Assembly: GCA_900540365.1 (NCBI GenBank)
Contig: UQFN01000008.1
Location: forward strand, 16,148-80,147
DNA: 64,000 bases
Reading direction: 5' to 3'
DNA from: an uncultured Mollicutes bacterium
GTDB taxonomy: Bacteria > Bacillota_I > Bacilli_A > RFN20 > CAG-826
Part shown: piece by piece, positions 51,327 to 59,162 of the stretch
Numbering within the stretch: position 1 is the stretch's first letter
Layout of the letters: every line of letters starts with the position of its first letter
Notes under the pieces: generated by a model
Databases searched by the model: none
What the model saw: only the letters and a program-made list of their open reading frames with translations
Told to the model about the DNA's origin: nothing
Translations under genes and position numbers: made by a program

Positions 51327-52073
51327 ATGTTTTTAAATTTTAAAACCGTAAGAAATATTCGAGATTTAGGGGGTATTTCTTTAAAAGAAGGGGAAATTAA
51401 ATATAAGTTACTTTTACGTGGAGGGGATTTATATTCTCTTTCTAAAGAAGAATTTTTAATTTTAAAAAATGATTTTAATTTAAAAACTGTCATTGATTTT
51501 CGATCTAAAAATTCATTTTATATTAAAAAAGATCAAATTGATTCTTCAATTACTTATTATCATTATTTTACAAGTGACTTTTTAGATCAAAATTTATTTA
51601 CGATTAATATTGCGGGAAGCTTTGATGAATTTTTCATGAAAGTATATGAAAATCTAGCAATAAGTGAAAATGCATTAAGGAGTTATCACCAATTTATTAA
51701 AAATGTTATTGATACAAAAGAAGGCGCAGTTTATTTCCATTGTACTAGTGGAAAGGACCGTACAAGCATTGCTGCTACTATTCTTTTATTAATATTAGGA
51801 GCTTCTAAAGAAGTTATATATCAAGAACATTTATTAACTAATGAATATACTAAAAAAGAATTAGAAGAATATTTAAAAAAACATCCTAATATATCAAAAA
51901 AAGAATATGACTTCATGTATGCAACATATATTACAAAAAAGGAATATCTTGATTGCTTCTTTAAAAATATATTAGACAAATTTCAAACAATCGATAACTA
52001 TCTCATTAATGGACTCAAATTAACTAAGGAAGATTTCAAAACATTGCGTACTAGATATATAAATTACAAATAA
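51327..52073 (+). CDS. Tyrosine phosphatase of the Tyr_phosphatase3 type
   Basis: This 248-residue phosphatase has the P-loop HCTSGKDRTS (Cys139, Arg145; CX5R) and the N-terminal NFKTVRNIRDLGGISLKEG and VIDFRS segments typical of bacterial dual-specificity or lipid phosphatases like LipA and PtpB. It dephosphorylates phosphotyrosine, phosphoinositides or sugar phosphates in relatives; the substrate here is unknown. It starts 1 nt after the RDD gene stop with no ribosome site, so translation is probably coupled. Confidence 0.88.
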   Translation: MFLNFKTVRNIRDLGGISLKEGEIKYKLLLRGGDLYSLSKEEFLILKNDFNLKTVIDFRSKNSFYIKKDQIDSSITYYHYFTSDFLDQNLFTINIAGSFDEFFMKVYENLAISENALRSYHQFIKNVIDTKEGAVYFHCTSGKDRTSIAATILLLILGASKEVIYQEHLLTNEYTKKELEEYLKKHPNISKKEYDFMYATYITKKEYLDCFFKNILDKFQTIDNYLINGLKLTKEDFKTLRTRYINYK

Positions 52074-52076
52074 TGT

Positions 52077-52104
52077 TTGTTATTTTTACAAAATTTTATA
52101 TAAT
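52077..52104 (+). promoter_or_regulatory. Promoter of the rpiR-like gene
   Basis: -35 TTGTTA (52077-52082), 16 bp, -10 TATAAT (52099-52104), 26 nt before the start, with TTGGAGGAAA as ribosome site. Confidence 0.65.
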
Positions 52105-52130
52105 CAATTTACATATTGGAGGAAACTACC

Positions 52131-52970
52131 ATGGATAACTGCTTAGCTAGATTAAACGAAGCACTCGATAGTTTATCTAAAAAAGAATTAAAAGTAGCTA
52201 ATTACATCTTAAAACATAGTGAAGAAGTTTCTAAAATGACTGTAGCTGAGCTTTCTAAAAAATGTAAGACATCTACTGCTACTATTATGAGATTGTGTTA
52301 TTCTTTAAAATATAGTGGTTATAAGGAGTTTATTAAAGCACTTTATAGTGATATTGCAAACCATATAAAAAAAGATGAAACAATTTACGATATTGATAAC
52401 GAAGACGTCCATGATTTAAGTATCGAATCAATAATTTATTCTGTAAGTAATTTAAATATTAATTGTTTAAATACAACTTTAAAAATTATTAATCCTAAAG
52501 ATGTAGAAAAAGCAGTTGAACTAATTGATAAAGCAACTAAAGTAAACATTTATGCATTAAGTGGTTCAAAAGTTGTTGCTTACGATGCTTTTTTCAAATT
52601 TCAACGTTTAGGAATCGATGTACAAGCCTTTGATGAACCTCATTCACAACTTTTAAGTGCATCAGTCTCAAAACCTACAGATGTAGCAATTATCATTTCT
52701 TATACTGGTGAAACTTTAAAAATTGTTGAAACAGCAACCTTATTAAAAAAGAGAAATGTTCCAATTATAGCTATAACTAGATATGGTTTAAATACTTTAT
52801 CAAAACTTGCTAATATTACACTTCATCACGCTTCAATTGGGAAAAGCTTAAGAACATATTCAACTCGTTCTAGAACAGTTCAACATAATATTATCGATAT
52901 TTTATTTGTTGCACTATCGCAAAAAAGAAACGATAAATTAAAAACTTATTATAAATTATTTGATAAGTAA
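52131..52970 (+). CDS. RpiR/MurR-family regulator with SIS domain
   Basis: This 279-residue regulator has an N-terminal HTH_6 domain (residues ~1-75: LSKKELKVANYILKHSEEV, MTVAELSKKCKTSTATIMRLC split at the turn) and a SIS phosphosugar-binding domain (~125-250: VNIYALSGSKVVAYDAFFKF, AIIISYTGETLKIVETATLL). Family members sense sugar phosphates. The start at 52131 follows GGAGG; an in-frame ATG five codons earlier overlaps it. It lies at the end of the ABC importer cluster and is a natural candidate for controlling it through the palindrome at 45624. Confidence 0.9.
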   Translation: MDNCLARLNEALDSLSKKELKVANYILKHSEEVSKMTVAELSKKCKTSTATIMRLCYSLKYSGYKEFIKALYSDIANHIKKDETIYDIDNEDVHDLSIESIIYSVSNLNINCLNTTLKIINPKDVEKAVELIDKATKVNIYALSGSKVVAYDAFFKFQRLGIDVQAFDEPHSQLLSASVSKPTDVAIIISYTGETLKIVETATLLKKRNVPIIAITRYGLNTLSKLANITLHHASIGKSLRTYSTRSRTVQHNIIDILFVALSQKRNDKLKTYYKLFDK

Positions 52971-52990
52971 AAAGTCATAAATTAAACAAA

Positions 52991-53013
52991 AAAGTCTGCA
53001 AAACGCAGACTTT
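52991..53013. terminator. Bidirectional terminator
   Basis: AAAGTCTGC and GCAGACTTT pair around a short A-rich loop with T-runs on both sides, between the convergent rpiR-like and M18 genes. Confidence 0.88.
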
Positions 53014-53032
53014 TTTTAAGTTTTTGATTTAA

Positions 53033-54409
53033 TTAAGCATTTAATAAGAAAGCTTTATAAGCTAAATATGCTTCATAAAGATCAACTTTACTAACTACTT
53101 CTAATGGAGCGTGCATATTTAATACAGCTATCCCTGCATCAATTACGTTCATATTTAAATTAGATAAAATATAAGCAATTGTTCCTCCGCCTCCTTGATC
53201 AACTTTTCCAAGTTCAGCTGTTTGGAAATGAACATTATTTTCATCTAATATTCTTCTTAATTTAGCAATAAAGTCAGGGTTTGCATCATTGCATCCACCT
53301 TTACCGCCGCTACCAGTATATTTATTAAATACAATTCCTTTGCCTAAAAAAGCACTATTTTTTAATTCACAAACGCTCAAATATAAAGGATCAACTCCAG
53401 CACTAACATCACTAGAAAGCATATTTGAATTTGTTAAACATTTTCTTAAATCAAATTCTGACTTACAACCTTGAAGTTCAAGAAGTTGAGCAAGAGTATT
53501 TGTAAAGTAATTTGAATGTGCTCCAGTTGCACCAACAGATCCAATTTCTTCTTTATCAACTAAAATACAACAGCTAGTACGATTTGGAACTTCTTTTAAA
53601 TCCAAAATAGCTCTTAAAGATGTATAAGCACAAACTCTATCATCATGTCCATAACCAGCAACCATACTTCTATCAAGACCTAAATCACGAGCCTTACCAG
53701 CAGGAACAACTTCAATTTCAGCACTTAAAAAGTCTTCTTCTTCGATATTATATTGTTCTTTTAAAATCTTTAATAAGTTGCCTTTAACAGCTTCTTTTTC
53801 ATCTTTACCATCTAATGGGAAAGATCCAACTGTTACATCTAAATCTTCACCTTCAATTACTTTAGAAGCAGTTTTTGTCAATTGATCTTTAGAAAGATGA
53901 ATCAATAAATCTGTAATACAAAAAATTGGATCGTCTTCTTTTTCACCAATATTTATATCAACTGAAGTTCCATCTTTTTTGTAAACAACACCATGAAGTG
54001 CTAAAGGAATAGTGACCCATTGATATTTTTTTACACCACCATAATAATGTGTATCAAGTAAAGCAAAACCTGTACTTTCATATAATGGATTTTGTTTAAC
54101 ATCAATACGTGGAGAATCAATATGGGCTCCTAAAACATTGACACCGTTTACAGCTTTTTCTTTACCGATTACATATAAAACAATGTTTTTATTACGATTA
54201 ATTGAATAAACTTTATCACCAGGATTTAAAGTTGTAACCTCATCAAGATTTTTAAATCCTTCTAACTTAGCTAATTTTAAAGCTTCATTAACACATAATC
54301 TTTCAGTTTTTCCTAAAGAAAGAAATTCTTTATAATCATCAGCAAACTTAAATAACTCTTTTTTTGAATTTTCTTTAAGATACTTACTATAAGCATATTT
54401 TCCGTACAT
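53033..54409 (-). CDS. M18-family aminopeptidase
   Basis: This is a 458-residue cytosolic zinc aminopeptidase. The metal-site motifs are visible: LGAHIDSPRIDVKQNP (His, Asp), the bridging Asp in GYGHDDR, Glu in VDKEEIGSVGATG, and the C-terminal His in MHAPLEVVSKVDLYEAY. Length and order match aminopeptidase I/ApeA. It trims N-terminal residues from peptides, a logical end of the Opp pathway elsewhere in the window. GGAGG precedes the ATG. It is monocistronic, flanked by the bidirectional terminator. Confidence 0.93.
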   Translation of the reverse strand: MYGKYAYSKYLKENSKKELFKFADDYKEFLSLGKTERLCVNEALKLAKLEGFKNLDEVTTLNPGDKVYSINRNKNIVLYVIGKEKAVNGVNVLGAHIDSPRIDVKQNPLYESTGFALLDTHYYGGVKKYQWVTIPLALHGVVYKKDGTSVDINIGEKEDDPIFCITDLLIHLSKDQLTKTASKVIEGEDLDVTVGSFPLDGKDEKEAVKGNLLKILKEQYNIEEEDFLSAEIEVVPAGKARDLGLDRSMVAGYGHDDRVCAYTSLRAILDLKEVPNRTSCCILVDKEEIGSVGATGAHSNYFTNTLAQLLELQGCKSEFDLRKCLTNSNMLSSDVSAGVDPLYLSVCELKNSAFLGKGIVFNKYTGSGGKGGCNDANPDFIAKLRRILDENNVHFQTAELGKVDQGGGGTIAYILSNLNMNVIDAGIAVLNMHAPLEVVSKVDLYEAYLAYKAFLLNA

Positions 54410-54469
54410 ATAATTTTCCTCCTAACACAGTATTATAAACCATAATTTATTTTTATTAAGTTAATTGAT

Positions 54470-55129
54470 TTAATTTTTTTCCTCAAATTTTCTTAAATTC
54501 TTCTTTTCGCCTAAAACAACTAAACTATCTTCTTTATTAAGAACATATTCTGGTTCAAAATTAGTATTTATTACTTCATTTTGTTCAATTGCAATAATAT
54601 TTAGACCATATTTTTTTCTAATATCGGTATCTTTAATAGCCATTCCAATATATTTTTTAGGGATTTTAACTTCACAAATTTCAATTTCTTCATTTAAAGC
54701 AATTATATCGACAATGTTATTTGATAAGATTCTTTTAGCTAATCGATCAGCACTATCTCTATAAGGATAAATAACTTCAGCTCCTAGTTTTTCTAAAACT
54801 AATCCTTGCTCATCAGTATTACTTAAAGCAATTACACGACTTACACCAAGACTTAAAGCATTAATAGTTGCAAAAATTGCAGTATCTAAATGTTCACCAA
54901 TACAAGTAACTATTACATCACATTCTTTAAAACCTGTATCTTCTAAAGTTCTTTTTGATAAATCTTCGCTAACAAAAGCATAATCACAAATTTCTAAAAC
55001 TTTTTTAACTTTAGCTTCATCTTTATCGATACATACAATATTTTTTCCGTTTTCAACTAATTCATTAGCTAAGTACATCCCAAATTTTCCTAAGCCAATA
55101 ATTCCAACTGTTTGTTTCTTTTTTCCCAT
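54470..55129 (-). CDS. ktrA: KtrA-type RCK potassium-uptake regulator
   Basis: This 219-residue cytosolic gating protein has a Rossmann RCK_N domain (GIIGLGKFGMYLANEL nucleotide loop, CIDKDEAKV, DVIVTCIGEHLDTAIFATI) and a C-terminal RCK_C domain (EICEVKIPKKYIGMAIKD). Such rings bind ATP/ADP or c-di-AMP and open KtrB. AGGAGA precedes the ATG. It follows ktrB by 8 nt in one operon. Confidence 0.92.
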   Translation of the reverse strand: MGKKKQTVGIIGLGKFGMYLANELVENGKNIVCIDKDEAKVKKVLEICDYAFVSEDLSKRTLEDTGFKECDVIVTCIGEHLDTAIFATINALSLGVSRVIALSNTDEQGLVLEKLGAEVIYPYRDSADRLAKRILSNNIVDIIALNEEIEICEVKIPKKYIGMAIKDTDIRKKYGLNIIAIEQNEVINTNFEPEYVLNKEDSLVVLGEKKNLRKFEEKN

Positions 55130-55137
55130 AAAGTCTC

Positions 55138-56535
55138 CTATCCAATAGCTATTTCTTCTTCAGCATATTTATATGTTTGAATGTTCTTTGATTTAAACAT
55201 TGTTGATATTGTTAAAGGACCAAGTCTACCAACATACATTAAGCAAATTAGTACAATCTTACTTCCTGTTGAAAAATAAGCAGTAAAACCAGTAGATAAT
55301 CCAACTGTACCATAAGCTGACATTGCTTCAAATGCATAGTCTAATGCGTTAAAAGATGTTGCTCCTTCAATATAATCTTTGTATTTAATTCCATCTTTGA
55401 TATAGTTATAATCCATTTCACAAAAACAAATTATAAATAATCCAATTAAGAAAAATAATAATCCAAGTAAGATAATAAGTAATGCTTTTCTAATCAAACC
55501 TCTATTTAAACTTCTTCTAAACGTATGTGGATCCCTATCAGTAACAATACTACGAATATAATAAAATAAAAGCGCTATAGTCGTTGTTTTTACGCCACCC
55601 CCTGTACCTCCTGGGCTAGCTCCAACGAACATTAAAATAATCATAATTAATAAACTTACATCGCGATATTTTGATAAATCATACATTGTAAAGCCGGCAG
55701 TACGTGTTGAAACACTCATGAAGAATGCTCCCATAAAAGATGTATTGCTTTCATTAAATAATTCAGATAAATAAATTGCTAGTGTGCCAAATACAATAAA
55801 AAACAAAGTGTAGACTAAAACAATTTTAGTGTGAAGACGAAATTTTCTAAATTTAAAACGCTTTGTGATGATATCAATAATAACTATAAACCCTAATCCA
55901 CCAGCTATAATTAATAATGAAATAATTAGATTTAAAGCAATATCATTTTCATAATTAATCAATGAAGTTGTTCCAAATAAATCAAAACCTGCATTATTAA
56001 AAGCACTTACACTATGAAAAACAGCATATCCAATACTTTCATCAAGTGAAAAATGATGTCCAAAATAGAAAACAAAAAATAGAAGAATACTTCCTAAAAG
56101 TTCAAAAGAAAATGAAACTGCTAAAACCTCAGCAAATATTCTCTTTATTCCCTTATAGCTATTTAAATTCCAGCTTTCTTTAATTAGAGACTGCTTTGTA
56201 AAAGTTAGCTTTCTACTAGTAAGCATGAAAATAATAACTGCAATTGTTGTAACTCCTAAGCCACCTAATTGAATTAAGATTCCCATTACTATTCTGCCAA
56301 ATAAATTAAAACTAGCAGCTATTCCTTCTGGTAAAGATACTAAACCTGTGACGCATGTACAACTTGTACTTATAAATAATGCATCAAAAAAATTAACACT
56401 AGTCCCTTCGTTATGCGCTATAGGTAACGCAAGAAAACATGCTCCAATAAATATTACTCCTAAAAAGGATAAACCAATTATTGCAATAGGTTGTAATTTT
56501 ATTTTTTTAAAAAATGTTAAAAGCTTCTCGCCCAT
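55138..56535 (-). CDS. ktrB: KtrB-type potassium transporter
   Basis: This is a 465-residue TrkH/KtrB membrane protein with four pore repeats. Selectivity-filter regions are TSCTCVTGLV, AFNNAGFDLFG, STRTAGFTMYD and SAYGTVGLSTG, each with the filter Gly. Length matches KtrB. It imports K+ with Na+ or H+ coupling. The ATG has no Shine-Dalgarno; TTGAAT-16-TATAAT ends 7 nt upstream, so the mRNA is predicted to be leaderless. Confidence 0.93.
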   Translation of the reverse strand: MGEKLLTFFKKIKLQPIAIIGLSFLGVIFIGACFLALPIAHNEGTSVNFFDALFISTSCTCVTGLVSLPEGIAASFNLFGRIVMGILIQLGGLGVTTIAVIIFMLTSRKLTFTKQSLIKESWNLNSYKGIKRIFAEVLAVSFSFELLGSILLFFVFYFGHHFSLDESIGYAVFHSVSAFNNAGFDLFGTTSLINYENDIALNLIISLLIIAGGLGFIVIIDIITKRFKFRKFRLHTKIVLVYTLFFIVFGTLAIYLSELFNESNTSFMGAFFMSVSTRTAGFTMYDLSKYRDVSLLIMIILMFVGASPGGTGGGVKTTTIALLFYYIRSIVTDRDPHTFRRSLNRGLIRKALLIILLGLLFFLIGLFIICFCEMDYNYIKDGIKYKDYIEGATSFNALDYAFEAMSAYGTVGLSTGFTAYFSTGSKIVLICLMYVGRLGPLTISTMFKSKNIQTYKYAEEEIAIG

Positions 56536-56542
56536 AAAGAAT

Positions 56543-56570
56543 ATTATATATTCTTTAATATTTTATTCAA
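56543..56570 (-). promoter_or_regulatory. Promoter of ktrBA placing the start at the ATG
   Basis: -35 TTGAAT (56565-56570), 16 bp, -10 TATAAT (56543-56548), then 7 nt to the ktrB ATG. Confidence 0.75.
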
Positions 56571-56610
56571 TTTTATTATATTCAAAATTTGTAAAAATCT
56601 AATATTTTAA

Positions 56611-56647
56611 GAAAAAAAGCCTGCAAAACTAAACTATTTTTAAAAAT
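56611..56647 (-). repeat. Dispersed intergenic repeat, copy 7
   Basis: Immediately after the P-type ATPase stop the minus strand reads TTTTTAAAAATAGTTTAG, TTTTGCAGGC and a T-run. It is the best match to the family consensus. Confidence 0.65.
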
Positions 56648-58534
56648 TTATTTTTTATATTTAGAATTTGCTCTTAATGAATTTAATATTGCTAATAAGC
56701 AAACACCAACATCAGCACAGATGGCTAACCACATAAAAGCATAACCACAGATTGATAAAATTAAGACTAAAACTTTAATTAAAATAGCAAAAATTATATT
56801 CTCTTTCACGATAAGTAATGTTTTCTTTGCAATCTTTTTAGCAATAATTAAGCTATCTAAATCATCATGCATTAATACTATATCGCTAGCTTCAATAGCT
56901 GCATCACTTCCGATTCCACCCATTGAAATTCCTATATCGCTCATCATTAAACTAGGAGCATCATTAATACCATCACCAACAAAACAAATTACATCATTCT
57001 TATTTTTATTGTTTAACATATTTTTTAGTTCTTCTGCTTTATTTTGTGGTAATAAAGATGCTTTATATTCACTAATACATAATTCATTTGCTACACTTAA
57101 TGCAATTTTTTCATTATCACCGGTAAACATAATAGTTTTAATGTTATTTTGTTTTAAATATTTAATTAATTTTTTACTATCTTCTTTTATTTCATCGCTA
57201 ACTACTAAATAACCAATAAACTGATTATTTTTTGCTATGTATACAGTTGTACCTATTTCGTTAATATTAGGAACATTTATATTGTAATCTAACATTAATT
57301 TATTATTCCCCGCAAAAATTAATTCATTATCTTTTTTAGCAATTAATCCCTTGCCAGCAACATCAATTAAATTGTATGTATTATCAACTTCAAATGTATA
57401 TGATTTTTTTATTGCTAAAGCAATTGGATGATTGGAATTATATTCGCAAATAGCAGCATATTTTAAAATTTCGTCTTTTTTATTTTCTGGATAAATTTTA
57501 CTAATTACAAAATTTCCTTTTGTTAATGTACCAGTTTTATCAAAAATAAAAACATTCGCTTTATTTAATTTTTCAACATAGGAAGAACCTTTTATTAATA
57601 TTCCATATTTAGATGCACATCCTATTCCTGCAAAAAAGGATAATGGAACAGAAATTACAAGTGCGCAAGGACAAGCAACTACTAAGAAATTCAAACTTCT
57701 TTCTAACCACGCAATCCATTCATTCGTTATTGCTCCACCAATAATTACTAATAAAACAGCACCAAGAACGACTAATGGGGTATAAATTTTAGCAAATTTT
57801 GTAATAAAATTTTCAGACTTTGATTTTTTACTAGATGCGTTTTCAACTAAGTCTAAAATTTTTGAAACAGTAGAATCTTGAAATTTTTTCTCTACCTTTA
57901 CTTTAATTAAACCAGTTAAATTAATTGATCCAGAAATTACTTTGCTATTTACATTAACATCGAAAGGTAAAGATTCACCTGTTAATGCCTTTGTATCTAA
58001 CGAAGATGTTCCTTCAACTATTATTCCATCAACAGGTACTTTTTCTCCTGGTTTTATTAAAATAAAATCGTCAACTTTTAACTCGTTTGGGTCGACTTCT
58101 ACAACTTTTCCATTATCTTTTATCAAATTAGCATAATCTGGTCTTATATCCATTAAAGAGGAAATAGATTTTCTTGATTTCTTAACAGCATAATCTTGAA
58201 ACCACTCTCCAATTTGATATAAAAGTAAAACTGCAACTCCTTCAGAAAATTCTTTAATGCCGAAAGCCCCTATGGTTGCAAGACACATCAAAAAATTCTC
58301 ATCAAAAATTTCTCCATGGAAAATATTTCTAATAGCTTTATATAAAACATCATACCCTATATATAAATATAAAGATAAATATAAAAAGAAAGGTAATAAC
58401 CATCCATAATTATTAGCATTAGGAATTATAGTTTCTAAATTTAAAACTTTATCAATTATTAATAAAACTATAAATAAAACTAAAGCAATAATTATTCTAA
58501 TTAATTCTTTTTTTTGTTTTTTACTAAGTTTCAT
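56648..58534 (-). CDS. Zinc/cadmium-exporting P1B-type ATPase
   Basis: This 628-residue heavy-metal pump shows the CPC ion site (FLVVACPCALVISVP), the phosphorylation site FDKTGTLTKG, the actuator ALTGESLPF, the HP motif NHPIALA, and the hinge GDGINDAPSLMMSDIGISMG. CPC with this spacing and the upstream SmtB-type regulator indicate Zn2+/Cd2+/Pb2+ efflux (ZntA/CadA). The N-terminal metal-binding HMA domain, normally fused, is absent and is encoded by the preceding gene. The ATG at 58534 lies 1 nt after that gene's stop, so translation is coupled. Confidence 0.93.
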   Translation of the reverse strand: MKLSKKQKKELIRIIIALVLFIVLLIIDKVLNLETIIPNANNYGWLLPFFLYLSLYLYIGYDVLYKAIRNIFHGEIFDENFLMCLATIGAFGIKEFSEGVAVLLLYQIGEWFQDYAVKKSRKSISSLMDIRPDYANLIKDNGKVVEVDPNELKVDDFILIKPGEKVPVDGIIVEGTSSLDTKALTGESLPFDVNVNSKVISGSINLTGLIKVKVEKKFQDSTVSKILDLVENASSKKSKSENFITKFAKIYTPLVVLGAVLLVIIGGAITNEWIAWLERSLNFLVVACPCALVISVPLSFFAGIGCASKYGILIKGSSYVEKLNKANVFIFDKTGTLTKGNFVISKIYPENKKDEILKYAAICEYNSNHPIALAIKKSYTFEVDNTYNLIDVAGKGLIAKKDNELIFAGNNKLMLDYNINVPNINEIGTTVYIAKNNQFIGYLVVSDEIKEDSKKLIKYLKQNNIKTIMFTGDNEKIALSVANELCISEYKASLLPQNKAEELKNMLNNKNKNDVICFVGDGINDAPSLMMSDIGISMGGIGSDAAIEASDIVLMHDDLDSLIIAKKIAKKTLLIVKENIIFAILIKVLVLILSICGYAFMWLAICADVGVCLLAILNSLRANSKYKK

Positions 58535-58535
58535 A

Positions 58536-58757
58536 TTAATCAATTACTTCGCAATCTGGTTCAACAGATTTTACTACTTTTTTAATATTTTTAATTAACG
58601 AATTAAAATTAACTTCTTCATTTACATCTAAAATAATTTTTTGAGTTATAAAAGAAACACTAACTTCATTAATTTCTGGCATCTTTTTTAATTTATCTTC
58701 AATTTTTTGTGCACAAACAGGACAATCTAAATCCTCTAAATTTATAACTTTTCTCAT
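58536..58757 (-). CDS. Free HMA metal-binding protein
   Basis: This 73-residue protein is a single ferredoxin-like HMA domain with the metal-binding CPVC (LDCPVCAQKIEDKLK), a variant of GMTCxxC. It matches the detached N-terminal domain of CadA/ZntA and is expressed with that pump. It may deliver or sense Zn2+, or act as a diffusible partner. The sequence near the motif carries acidic residues (NLEDLDC), as in zinc-type domains. GAGG precedes the ATG. It follows the ArsR gene by 10 nt. Confidence 0.9.
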   Translation of the reverse strand: MRKVINLEDLDCPVCAQKIEDKLKKMPEINEVSVSFITQKIILDVNEEVNFNSLIKNIKKVVKSVEPDCEVID

Positions 58758-58767
58758 ATTAAAACCT

Positions 58768-59079
58768 CTATTCTTTCACATGTGCCAAGGCGCAATTAAA
58801 TATTAAACTAACGTGCTCATCATCAAGAGAATAATAAACTTCCTTTCCTTTTTTTAATGTTTTTACTAACTTAGCTTGTCTTAATATTCTAAGTTGGTGA
58901 GAAATTGCCGAATTCGTCATATTTAAACAAAGAGCAATCTCAGTTACATTGAGCTCAGATTGTTCTAAAACGTAAAGAATTTTAGCACGAGTTGGATCGC
59001 CAAAAACTTTAAACGTTTCTGATAAATCAGAAATTTCTTCATCAGTAGGAATGTTTTTCTTAATTAATTCTATATCCAT
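58768..59079 (-). CDS. SmtB/CzrA-type ArsR-family zinc repressor
   Basis: This 103-residue winged-helix repressor has its HTH at ~43-68 (SELNVTEIALCLNMTN, SAISHQLRILR). The alpha-5 metal site is complete: Asp87, His89, His100 and Glu103, with the 2-11-3 spacing of the SmtB zinc site. It lacks the alpha-3 CVC of CadC/ArsR. It should release DNA on binding Zn2+ and derepress the HMA/ATPase genes. Its promoter (TTGACA-16-TATAAT) ends 6 nt before the ATG at 59079, predicting a leaderless transcript. Confidence 0.92.
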   Translation of the reverse strand: MDIELIKKNIPTDEEISDLSETFKVFGDPTRAKILYVLEQSELNVTEIALCLNMTNSAISHQLRILRQAKLVKTLKKGKEVYYSLDDEHVSLIFNCALAHVKE

Positions 59080-59085
59080 ACTAAT

Positions 59086-59113
59086 ATTATATAACATATG
59101 AATATATTGTCAA
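59086..59113 (-). promoter_or_regulatory. Promoter of the zinc-efflux operon (leaderless)
   Basis: Perfect -35 TTGACA (59108-59113), 16 bp and perfect -10 TATAAT (59086-59091), then 6 nt to the ATG with no room for a ribosome site. Confidence 0.85.
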
Positions 59114-59121
59114 TTATTCAT
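59098..59121 (-). promoter_or_regulatory. ArsR-type operator overlapping the -35 box
   Basis: ATGAATA, 10 bp, TATTCAT is a perfect inverted repeat covering the -35 element, like ArsR/SmtB operators with TGAA..TTCA arms. Confidence 0.65.
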
Positions 59122-59133
59122 TTATAAATTAAT

Positions 59134-59155
59134 TAAAAACTCCCATGTAGGGAGT
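59134..59155 (-). terminator. Terminator of the M6 protease gene
   Basis: ACTCCC and GGGAGT pair around ~5 nt on the minus strand, followed by TTTTTAATT, 8 nt after the stop. Confidence 0.75.
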
Positions 59156-59162
59156 CTTTACA

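Noticed and set aside
41137..53013. The hairpins at 41137-41165 and 52991-53013 as further members of the dispersed repeat family
   Set aside because: They share CTGCAAA(AC) but have full complementary arms and T-runs and lack the TAGTTTAG block, so they are ordinary terminators.
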